NCBI GenBank assembly: GCA_964019055.1
Contig: OZ025206.1
Span: 5,961,617-6,025,616, forward strand
Source: Anthopleura xanthogrammica
Lineage: Eukaryota; Cnidaria; Anthozoa; Actiniaria; Actiniidae
DNA length: 64,000 nucleotides
Direction of reading: 5' to 3'
Of the stretch, positions 22,170-33,196 are shown one piece after another. The translations under genes and the position numbers were made by a program. Each line of letters starts with the position of its first letter. The stretch's first letter is position 1. The notes under the pieces were generated by a model that did no database searches, was not told where the DNA came from, and saw nothing but the letters and a program-made list of their open reading frames with translations.

Positions 22170-22388
22170 GTTACACGAGACGATTTGCAACGACGATTTT
22201 TCGCGATACGCCGTTGCGCGAAAGGTTTATACCATGTAACATGCCAGATGAAACAATTTTCAGAGTAACTTCGACTTCAGGCAACACGTTGCGAGTTTCT
22301 GATCTGAAGTCAAAACCTCGCAACTCAAAATGACGAATTTTTCGCAGCGTTGCGCGAAATATCGTCGTTGCAAATCGACTCGTGTAAC
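22170..22388. mobile_element. Foldback element with GTTACACGAG ends
   Basis: GTTACACGAGACGATTTGCA with ACGACGAT at the left pairs with ATCGTCGTTGCAAATCGACT with CGTGTAAC at the right. An internal pair around GACTTCAGG/CTGAAGTC gives a near-continuous hairpin. Confidence 0.75.
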
Positions 22389-23739
22389 ATCGCCTTTAGG
22401 GGTCGACTCGAAACACTTTCCATTCAATGCTCCTGTGCTTGGCGCGAAATTAAGGATCCCAAGCTCGCATAAAAAGTATAGACGACTCTTGATCCAGGCC
22501 TGAATCAATTCTACTTCCTTTTCCAGTAGAGGGTTAATTTAATTATTTTTTGTTACGGAGTTTGATCGAACCATTTGCTAAGTGAATCACCTGATAAAAC
22601 TCGCACGAGAAAATCAACATCGAGCAAAACTTGCGGACATCCCGAGTGAGATTTTCTGAGAGGTTTTTGGATCTGCGAAAGCTTTTGACCTTCGCTTCGC
22701 GCGAGTTTTTTTTGTATATGTTTTGATCAACGTCTTTGTGTTTTGATTTGCCGTTTTAATTTGTGATGTTTCGTATTCTAGTTTTGCGTTGCGTTGTGTT
22801 CTATTGTTTTGTTTTGTGTTGTGTTGTGTTGTGTTGTTGGCCAGTGTTGAGTTCTATGTTATGTTGCGATTAGATTATTGTTGTAGTTTTTGTTTACTGC
22901 GCTTGGTTGTTGCTGTTAATGGTTGTTTTTTTCCTTTTGTTTTTTGATAACAAAATGAGAGAGCTAAAAGCAAAATGTGTGCGTGTTACTAAGATGTTCT
23001 TAGGTTGATGTAACTACTATGGCTAATTTTTTTTTTTTTTGTGTATCCCCCTAAAGAATGAAAAAAATGCTTTGTCCCTCACACATGCAAGGTTCATAAT
23101 AAATGAAAAAATGAGGCTGTACGTATATATGTTTGATATAAGAATTCAAAAGTAGAAAAAAATCATTTATTACAATATCATACGTTTTTATTGATTTTAC
23201 ATTTTGGCTGTATCATACGTCACAGACTGTCAATGTTACTCTAGTAACAACATTTTAGTTTATTTTGTAACTATATGTATTCTAAATTAAAATTATACGA
23301 TGAAACGGTACATATATAAGCAAAAGTATATAGGGGCAATCTTATAAGCATCAAAACCATAGCATATATCACAGTATGTGAATAACAAGCATTAACGACC
23401 ATTATCGTGTGGACAAGCTGAAACAAGAAAGTTTTCTTTTAAATTGCTATTCAATTCTTTTCAGCCAAACATTTTAGAATAATTCCTATTGAAAAAATGA
23501 ATCTCTTAAGTAGAAGTAAACAAATTGTACGTTTGTTAATGGGTTTTTATTTGCTTATTCTTAAAACTCAACAAACTTGCGGGGGACTAACAGTAAAAGA
23601 AGGAAACTAAATTTCTCAAGGATATTTGAGTAATATCCAGGTCAGTCGTTCAAGATAATCTTCAATATTGAGACGGCGGGCGTGTATTACCACAAGGTGA
23701 TGTAATAACGAGTATAACTTCTTTATCGATCTGTATTTT
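22389..23739. other. Intergenic, no gene recognised
   Basis: Contains a GTTTTGTGTTGTGTT-type low-complexity patch near 22790-22870 and otherwise unremarkable AT-rich DNA. Confidence 0.4.
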
Positions 23740-24000
23740 CAATAGACCATTTCACGGTTGTCGTCGCTCAACCTCAGCTTCGATAATGTGTAATATATTC
23801 TTTAGAATTTGACTACAGCTCACGGTAATTTAAGGAATGTACACATTATCAAACAATAAACCATTTTCGAGATGCACGAGCGTTTTCAAAAGTATCTATT
23901 GAAACACTTAAAACTTCCACGGGCTTTAGTCAAATTCTAAAGAATAAATTACACGCTATCGAGACTGAGGTTGAGCGACGACAACCGTGAAAAGTTCACT
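23740..24000. mobile_element. Foldback element
   Basis: TTCACGGTTGTCGTCGCTCA at 23751 pairs with TGAGCGACGACAACCGTGAA near 23991, and TTCTTTAGAATTTGAC pairs with GTCAAATTCTAAAGAA further in. Confidence 0.7.
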
Positions 24001-25668
24001 GAATGTTACCCATGCAGGTACGTTGTTTTTGGCAACCTTAAACGCAAATCCCCTGTACGTCAGAAACCAGATCTATAACAGCCGCCATAGCTTAAATAAT
24101 ATATAACTTTCTAAAACTGAAGAGGAATACTTCTACAATCGATTTTCTGTTAAATTGGTCATTTGAGCTAAAATACCCGTTCCTCGATTAGTACTCCTCC
24201 AAACCTAAGACTAAGACGACCTGAGGTCACTCTGGAATCTGAAAAGCCTACGAATTTAGTGTATTACTGTTAAAACTTTTTGTGTCACTTCCTGATCTGG
24301 ACGTATAAATATTACATAGTGCGGCCGGTTCCAAAGCTTTGAACTAACTGCTCTTTTTGCGGCAATTATTTAACAATTTTTCGTACTCACTATAACTGAT
24401 GAAAATGAAAGAAACGTTTTGGCCTCAGGAGTAATGATTTCTCGAGTATTTTCAAATTGAGTGGGATTGGCGGTGGTGTTTCTTACGACATTATTACTCG
24501 TTTATGATATGGGCCTTTTTGGACTAAAAATGCAGAAGAAGAGCCGTGAGATACGATCTAACGCATAAACAATCAACGTGAAATAATACTAAGGGAATTT
24601 TCAATATCGGCCATCTTGATGATATTGAAATATTTGTCTTTTTTTGCACGACGCCATCTTTCTTTTGACAAAATATGCACCATTACGTTTTAACAATTCA
24701 AGCAAATTTCGAATCGCTTAATGCCGTTCACGTGGGAAGAGCCTCTTGGAAATTCTATGCTGCTGCAATAGTTGTAAAGCAATTGCCAGTCGTCCACTAA
24801 AAACACTAGCTGAAAACCGTAAACGACTTGGTGTCATGGGGTATCATTTCAGTGGGCCAACTAACAGTTTAATATAACCAAGCCAACTAGCCGTGACGTC
24901 ATATCCACCATATTGGTTCGCACGATTTATTGTTGATCGCTCTTATTTCATTACCCAATATGGCGACCGATGGCGACCATGTTTTTTTTTTGTTTTCATT
25001 TTCTTGAGATTAATTGAAAGCACTCAGTCAATTGCTTCCTGTTTGGAGAAACTAGCGTGGGCTACCTCACCAATTAGTTCCAATTCCATGCACGGAAAGC
25101 TTTTTCTGGATAACTTTAATGCTGTCGAGAAACACTGTATGATGTCCGTGGCGGTATTAATTAATAGGGTCGCCTCTCTCTGCTTATCACAATGTTGAGC
25201 TCTATCAAAATGAGGTTGTTCATCAAATGTAAATTTGCTTCATATGATAACTTCCCGCTTATTCAGTTTTCAATACAGGACTTTCCTATTAAAAAAAAAT
25301 GTTTCCTGTAGAGGATGTTTTCACTTGACCACCTTATGGGATTATTTCCTCTTTGTTTTTAATTATAGCTCTAAAACTTGCACAGTTGACCGATTCGAAA
25401 TAATGCTCTCAATTAAATTTGTGGTGCCTGCTTGCTTAATTATTAATATTCTTAATTTCTAAAAGTCCTCCGCTACTCCGTGATACACTTGCGCTCGCCA
25501 AATTCTCTTTCGGCATGGCAGAGAGGGGAAAAGAGTGGACGACTTATAACAAGTCTAGCTTACTAAGGGACTTTCAGTTTTAGACTTTCACGTGCTGTCG
25601 TTGTAGATTATGAGAAATCTCATAATACATCAGCGTGCTCAAGATCGCGTGCACTAACATTAGCTGCA
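24001..25668. other. Intergenic, no gene recognised
   Basis: Frames near 24893-25198 and 25235-25462 have no recognisable domain or supported splice structure. Confidence 0.4.
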
Positions 25669-25830
25669 TATAATAAACAATTATTGGATGAGGTTGAGCA
25701 TGATATCGTTAATTATCAAGACCAAGGCCGTGTTATCTGCCGAAGCCGTAGGCTGAGCCGGATAAAACGGCCGAGGTCTTGATATTTGCGATATCATGCG
25801 AAAACCGAATTCAATAATTGTTTTATTATA
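25669..25830. mobile_element. Inverted-repeat element with TATAATAAA-type ends
   Basis: TATAATAAACAATTATTGGA at the left is answered by TTCAATAATTGTTTTATTAT at the right. GCATGATATCG pairs with CGATATCATGC, and ATCAAGACC pairs with GGTCTTGAT. Confidence 0.65.
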
Positions 25831-25914
25831 CCTTTTGTTAAATAAGAATAAAGATTTAATTCTGCTTTCGAAAAAATAGCAAACGTATTTGCATTTCCAT
25901 AATTGTGACCTTTT

Positions 25915-25981
25915 AACTCGACATGATAAATGTATTATCTGTAGGTAAAACCTACAGATAATACATTTATCATGTCGAGTT
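25915..25981. repeat. Perfect 32-bp hairpin with a 3-nt loop
   Basis: The left arm AACTCGACATGATAAATGTA... (25915-25946) and the right arm (25950-25981) are exact reverse complements, separated by AAA. There are no mismatches across the 32 pairs. Confidence 0.9.
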
Positions 25982-26370
25982 CACATGATATGAGGGCTCT
26001 CGGCCAATCAGAAGCGAGATAGTTAGTAAAATGTATAATAATGCCATTTAATACTACATAATCAATCGGTCATTTGTTGTTGTTCAAGGTAGTCAAGGTT
26101 CGTCAACATCCTCCAAGAAACGTTTCTTTATGTCACATGCAACACGAACACACAAATTCAACATTTATATTTTAATACACTCTTCCAGTTACCGAATAAG
26201 CAGTGCACGTTTTTATAGAAGACAATCATGAACACAGATACAAGGCTGATATCCGACCTCACGAAATCTTGTTAGCATTCATGACAAGATGATTCATTGC
26301 ATTTTTTCTCCATCAGGCAAACAGAAAAAGCCATCGACCAAGAGTAGTAGTTCCCTGAGAGGTGGAAGGG

Positions 26371-26535
26371 ATGGAGACCGCTCTGGAAGAATTGGTGCGG
26401 AAACAGTTCATCGCTGAAGAAGCCGTGCGTATCGTACAACGATTCAACAGCAAAAAATCCAAGAAACCAAGAGATGAACGTCTGGTTGATTTGTGCACCG
26501 ATATTGCTCGTATTTTGGATGTCAATAAGAAGTAA
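26371..26535 (+). CDS. Candidate short coding exon or 54-residue protein
   Basis: METALEELVRKQFIAEEAVR at the start, then a basic KKSKKPRDE stretch, then LVDLCTDIARILDVNKK. Both flanks look helical and amphipathic. The frame is preceded by an in-frame TGA at 26356-26358. An acceptor-like CTCCATCAG ends at 26316. A strong donor GTAAGT begins at 26532, inside the last codons, so this could be a first coding exon (26371-26531) whose continuation I could not find. I do not recognise the family. A longer minus-strand frame over the same bases (26272-26562) looks like a shadow. Confidence 0.35.
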   Translation: METALEELVRKQFIAEEAVRIVQRFNSKKSKKPRDERLVDLCTDIARILDVNKK

Positions 26536-27638
26536 GTCTAGTCTTTGCATTTTCTCTCCCATGAATTAAGGTCTAGTGTAACAATTAGCTCTAAAGGCTG
26601 GTCCTCACTAGCGCTTAAGCTCAAGGATCAAAACGTTCCGTTCTACATATCCTCATGCTTATGTCGATGAATTCTAGATGAGGACGCACAGTCTTAATTT
26701 CATGCTTATGCTAATTATATGTCGCAAGTGAGGACGAGGTTTAATTCCCATGAAGTTAGGGTAACGTTAACCATGATCTCAGGAACAAGTCTGTTATACT
26801 TCTTTCCTAAACAAAATAAAACAACAACAACAACAACAACAACAAGAATAAACAGAAGACTTATTCCCAGCAATGCCCAACCTCGTGGAACGTTTTTGCT
26901 GAGACAGCCGGTTTCACAAAACGTAGAAGCCTTTTGTCTATTCGCACAACTCGGCAAGTTTTTTGTTACTCGCTAGGGAAGTTTTCCAAGGAATTGGCTT
27001 CGCTGACACACATGGCCACCAAAGTTTAGGACTTCTTTCACTTAATTATTCATTTTAGCTTCTTTTAGCCGAAAATTGAAAAATATACAAATTATATATT
27101 TTGCTTACCAAATATAACATAACACATTATCATGGTAACTACAATCTTGTTCCGGCCCTCGAGTAGAAAGCCGGAATATCGCACACTTGTATTAAATACT
27201 GCGCGCGCAATGCTAACTGATAATGAAATGATTATAATAAATGTTAGTACTACTTCGGATTTTGTAATCAAGGAAAAGCAAATACAAGACTAAGGGATCC
27301 TTGTTTGTTTTAAACAGAAACACGAAAATAATAAAAGGAAAATAGCAATAAAGCTGTTGTTATGACAACAAAGTGTATTCGTAACCTAGCAACTGGAAAG
27401 CTCACAAAGCATATATATAGATTACAAATGTGTGATTTTTCGAAACTGTATAGCTAGCCAAAACACTGACTTTAACTGACATCAAACTTAGTACATGGGA
27501 TTGTTTACTTTATTTTTGTATCCTTGACATAGTTTACAAGGTCATATCTTATTCCAATTAACAATCATAACATTCACTTAAATAATTTAATTTTAATTTT
27601 ATAATTAATTTTATTTCAATGCCTAAAGCCATTATGAA
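26536..27638. other. Intergenic, no gene recognised
   Basis: A short ACA microsatellite lies near 26820. I searched downstream of the candidate exon for a continuation and saw none I could defend. Confidence 0.35.
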
Positions 27639-28118
27639 ATATACCAAGAGAGCATAAATAAGAGAGGGAAACTTCTTAATACCGCGCGCGCCATGTGAAT
27701 TCCCGGTTGGAGCTATTTTTAGCATCCACGTACAAACAATTTTCGCCATACCCTACTCCTGTTCGTCAAAAATTGTGTGCTTCATCCAAACCTGGAAGTA
27801 GCGAAAGCATGTAAAGATTTTTTTGGGAAAAACATAAATTTCGCGTCTTTTTGAGTGTTAAGCAGCCTCAGTCGTGTTTTATCAGAGAACAGAACATAGC
27901 CAATCCTGGTCTTTTTGCTTTAACTAAAAGATTTTGTCGAAAAAAGTGAGAAAAATCGACGAAAAGTATGTTGCTTTTGAGCGCGCGCACACGTCCACGC
28001 CATCAAAAAATTAAAAACCAAACGAAATTGGATGCTAAAAATAGCCCAACCGGGAATTCACATGGCGCGCGCGGTATTAAGAAGTTTTCCCTCTATTATT
28101 TATGCTCTCTTGAATATA
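27639..28118. mobile_element. Long foldback element
   Basis: The left arm (about 27639-27730: ATATACCAAGAGAGCATAAA through GTGAATTCCCGGTTGG to TTTTTAGCATCC) pairs with the right arm (about 28028-28118). The arms are about 90 bp and contain a CGCGCGCG core; the loop is about 300 bp. Matching frames on opposite strands (GNSHGARGIKKF in both) result from the palindrome. Confidence 0.75.
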
Positions 28119-28459
28119 CCTATCTTGCCATGATAAAACTTAATTGGCCATTTTGGAAACGAGCAAGGGACTGGGGCGAATTTTGAATTTTAATCTTAAT
28201 GGCAAACAAGTTTTGTCATCTGATATAGCATCTGAAGATTAGTAAGTCTGGCAAATTTGAAGGTGTTTCGTAAAAAAGAAGCAGAGTTACAAGCATTCAA
28301 TAGTGTTGAAATTAAAAGAGAAATTAAATTAACAGAGAATATATGGTTAGTAGGGATGCTTGTCCCCAGTAACCATACATTCTTTGTAAAGTTTTGACAC
28401 TTTTGAAAGTCAAAAATTCTGGTTCTTTTCATTCGATCATTTTCAAATTTGCCAAGCAT

Positions 28460-28557
28460 TTTGTCACTCTTGCTTGCATGTGCCTGTATGAAAACACTCT
28501 CCAACAAGCCAGGGTATCAACTACCCAGAATACCTCTCGGTCTTAGCTTAAATGATT
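28460..28557 (+). repeat. Partial copy of the 20653-21185 element, without the nested insert
   Basis: CTCTCCAACAAGCCAGGGTA then TCAACTACCCAGAATACCTC aligns with both sides of the 20811-21135 insertion, with a single copy of the target region. Confidence 0.65.
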
Positions 28558-29994
28558 GAATAGTCTTTTCAACGCGACAATGTTTTTCTTCAATTTAGTG
28601 TATTCAACTCAAAAAGATGAAAAATGTAATCACTCATGGGAGAATGCATATAGCACTCAGTTGATGATATATCATTATCAAAAGAAAATGAATGACACTG
28701 AATTTAATGCAAAATTATCAATGAAATATAATAATGATTCATAAATATTAAGATTGTAGGAATATATTACATTATCTGAATGCTACGTAGGTTTCATCTT
28801 AACTCAATACCCGGACACATTTTTCTCGTACTCTTGGCCTCGTTTCCATGTTTATCATCTCCAGTCTCCCACTCGTCTTTTAGAGGTATGAATAATATGA
28901 TTCATATCATTTATGTCACGCGCTGCTTTGTTGGTTAGTGTCATGTTTATTAACTCAATTTTTCTTCATCCAAAATTATTTCATTCCTAAGCACATTATG
29001 TAATTCAAACTTTTCGGTTATGACGAGCGAGGAACTCCATTGTAATCCATGAAAACTGGCGCTTCTGCCGGCCGAGAACTCGGAAATATAATCTTTTTGC
29101 ATTGGTTGAAGAGTTTATAATGATATGTTTGTTCATTTCGAAATTTTGGCCATGCGGATTTCATCATTGAGAAGAGTGAATCGACTCTTGCAAACATGTC
29201 AAATTAGAGAAGGCCAGGAGGAGATGTAATCAATTATATAAATTAAAAGATCAAAACTATTTCATTCTTTTCTAACGTGTCATTTTAACATTCAACAGCA
29301 CAGGAGTGCTGTCATTATCTGACACCTTTTCTTAAAATCTTAATATCGCTAGAGTTCGTTTAATTAAAATTCATCAATATTTAGCCAATCTTCAGTTATT
29401 AATTTCGTCTTCTGCTTGCTTCTCTTCGAGCAAACGTCACACTTGATGCTAAAAAAAACTAATAACACACTTCATTTTTTAATAACTTTTTCTCTCCACC
29501 ATTCGAATAATATTTGCATGGTTCGAGTGTGTTATTTGTTCTTATATTTATAATAGATGATGATAACATCAGTAACATCCAGTTAAATTTTGATGATGAA
29601 AAGCAATTCTTTTTCTTATCTTATATATATATCTGTTTTGATATTATTTATTATAGTGGAACCGTTTTTTCTCTATATGAGAAGTACTTGTTCAATTATA
29701 ATGTATGCAATTTTTAATTCCCCGACAACCGTCTAGTGATGAAGGTTTAATCGTGGCAAGGAGTTGATTTTCAGAGTTTTTACAAGTTAAAATAAGTAAT
29801 GATAAAATAAACTAAATTGTTTCAACCGTCGAAAACTCAGTTTTACCCAGCCGCACTAATAATAGGGAAAATCTGATCTTGAAAAAATATTTTAAGCGAT
29901 TCGAATTTAGAGGGATCTTCGATGAAGTGTTGAGTTTGCTCATTATAAAACTATAGTAAGAAGATAGTGACAAGGGATCAAGACTGCTGGAAAT
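28558..29994. other. Intergenic, no gene recognised
   Basis: AT-rich. No splice-supported exons or domains seen. Confidence 0.4.
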
Positions 29995-30328
<334 letters not shown>

Positions 30329-30545
30329 TAAAAAAAGAAAGAATAAAGGATGGAGTGAGAGAAAAAAGAAAGAAAGTAAAAGAAAGAACTGAAAAGAGTA
30401 TGGGCAAAATTGAAAAAACAAAACAATTAAAGAAAGAAAAAATAAATGGATTGAGGGAGATAAAGAAAAAGAAAGAACGTAAAATAAATAAAGAAATAAT
30501 AAAAAAACCGAGAACGATCACAAAGTACAAGCAAAAAGAAGAAAA

Positions 30546-32728
30546 GAAGACCGATAACTGAATCCTTAATAATATTAATCCCGAATAAACATGGTTCCTA
30601 AGATCAACACATTTCGTTTTCTAGTCTGTTCTTATCAGTGTTTTCTGTTTCCTAGCAACAATATGATATTCCATTAAGGGTTTATCATTCATAAATGTAT
30701 TCTATTCATTATCGTCTCATTTTGAATAGAAATAATGGAACTCCCGATTTCCATTTGACCGTGTTAGCCAGTTGAACGGGAAATGAACAGGTGCAACGCT
30801 ACTGCGCATGCGTCCTAGCCAACCTCGCAGTGTTGATCGTAAATTATCATTTCATGGAAAATTTCCATCTTAATTGGACTCCAAAGCAACGGAAATAGAA
30901 ACAGAAGCATCACTCTTGTGACTAAACAAAGAGTTGGCTTTGTGTCACTTAGAGAATTGGAAGCTTTGAGGACTGTTGTGTAAACGATTTGGAATAACCT
31001 TGTAGTTATTGGAACTGAAGCCTCAGTGAAACACTCTTGGAAGCCTACAAACCTTTCTAGTGATATTATTTTTCCACCGGCAACTCTGGACTGATTGTTT
31101 TAGGTAAAGTTGAAATTCACAGATTTGTGAGAAGATATTGTCGTTCAAAGGTAAGATCCTTGATTCATAACTACGATCGAAAAAACATATTCTTGATTGA
31201 TTCTCTTGTTTGGCGTGTTCGGCGCTGAAAGACCAAATGATATATTTGTTTATTATCGACAGGATGTGCTGTTATTATCGGTAATTTTGAATTCATTCTA
31301 AAAACGAAACAGCCGTTTCAAACATAGTATAGTTTCCTTCTCACTTATTCCCTGGATAAATATTGTATTGCTCTAGAAACGTTATTTTAATTCTATTCTC
31401 ATTCTATTTAATAACATGCAAAAAAGTGTAAATACTACAAAGTGACTGGAGTTCCGCTCGACAATAGCAAACTCTTGAGAATTGCCATGGAAACGTGAGG
31501 ATTTTGTGTTATTATTCAAGACATAATGCTTTATTTGGTCGATTTTAAAGGATGTCTTGTCAATTGGCTTCACGACCTACTTGTAACCTGTCTAATTCTT
31601 TTCTTTAAGCCCATTACATGGCCCGTTTCAAACACTGACATTATCAAGTGAGTCTGTGATGGTTCGTTAAAGTGCGTGAGGCGATAAATGTTGTGACGAA
31701 AAATGTGATTTTGAGAATGTTTTGAACTCTCTAAGATTCTAAATTGCTGCATTAAGAATAGCTTGACATTATCAAGATAGTTTGTGATCCTGTGTTTCGT
31801 TAAATTAATTGCGTGAAGCGATAAATGTCGTGACGAGAAATGTGATTTTCAGTGGGAATTCTTCGACGTCTCTATCTACTAAGTATTATTCATGGCTGCA
31901 TATTAAGAAAAGCGAGTATTCTACCATGTATTATTAATGATATATTAAATCTAGATTTTAGTTGGCGAAGTTCATCATTTTGGATGAGGCTCAGCAAAGA
32001 TAAACAGAACGCCATTTCTGAAGAGGAAAACAAATCCATAAAGGGAAAGTCTCGTTCTCAGTGTCAGGTCTAAAGAGATGACAAATAAAAAAAATCCTTT
32101 TAATTCGCAGAAAGTTGTTAGCTGTTCGTAAAATAAATAAAACTTGACTTGCTTTAATTTACATTAATTTATGATTTTCGAAGCGACGTGACAGTTTAAT
32201 TTCTCTCACACGCTAGAAATTCATGTCCAAAAGAACAAAGACATAAAATATATCAATCGAAAAAACCACTAACCGATGCTATATATATTTATGCTCAAGA
32301 AGGATGCAGTTTTCGATTATTTACTACCTATAGCTATCGAGATCGAGAGCCAAAAAAAGACTGATTTTCTACTCGGATCTTCAGTCGTTTGGCGAGGTTT
32401 TTGATTATGACAGGGGACCGGAGGTTAGGGGGAAATATTAAGGGAAATTTGTTTAAAATTATCATGTTTTAAAAAGGTCGAAGCTGCAATGAGTTTTTTT
32501 TAATTGAGGAAATGAAATGTAGATTATTTTATGAACTGGTTGACAAGTTTATGTATCTGGCTCTCCTTCGTTATATACACAAACAATTACATGTAGTAGT
32601 TAAACATGATGACATTCATTGCCAAAGTTATAAAGTTATAAACATATACACTTGGAGATATCGTAACATTTTTTTTCAAAATGAAGAGATGATTTCTTTT
32701 GTAAAAAAAATGCAATGAAAATCCTTGT
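30546..32728. other. Intergenic; contains a diverged direct repeat at 31638-31855
   Basis: TGACATTATCAAG...GCGATAAATGTTGTGACGAA...ATGTGATTTT occurs twice about 125 bp apart. No gene recognised. Confidence 0.5.
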
Positions 32729-32911
<183 letters not shown>

Positions 32912-33039
32912 GCTCATTTCAAGATTTCTTTCGTTCATTGGTTGTTTCTAGACTTCTTTTGTTCGTTCGTTCGTTGTTTTTAGTCCTCCCTAACCACCAT
33001 AGTATGCCTGTATAATTCTAAGACTTCGCTCAGAGTGTG

Positions 33040-33049
33040 TGCGCATGCG
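33040..33049. promoter_or_regulatory. TGCGCATGCG palindrome upstream of the ODAD2-like gene (NRF1-like)
   Basis: TGCGCATGCG lies about 150 bp before the chosen ATG and fits the core of the NRF1 consensus. Similar words also occur inside foldback elements elsewhere in the window, so the assignment is tentative. Confidence 0.3.
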
Positions 33050-33196
33050 TACTCAACTACCGACAAATTTCTCATATCTCTGCATTCGAATTCTGGCTTT
33101 AAAAACAGCACTGGTGTCTTTCGATAAAAATTGAGACAATTTCTGAATTCCTGGATATTTTATGCAGGATATCTTAAGCTTTTTTAATCGTCAATA

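Noticed and set aside
27558..28186. Two opposite-strand frames sharing GNSHGARGIKKF
   Set aside because: The identity comes from the arms of a foldback element, not from a gene family.
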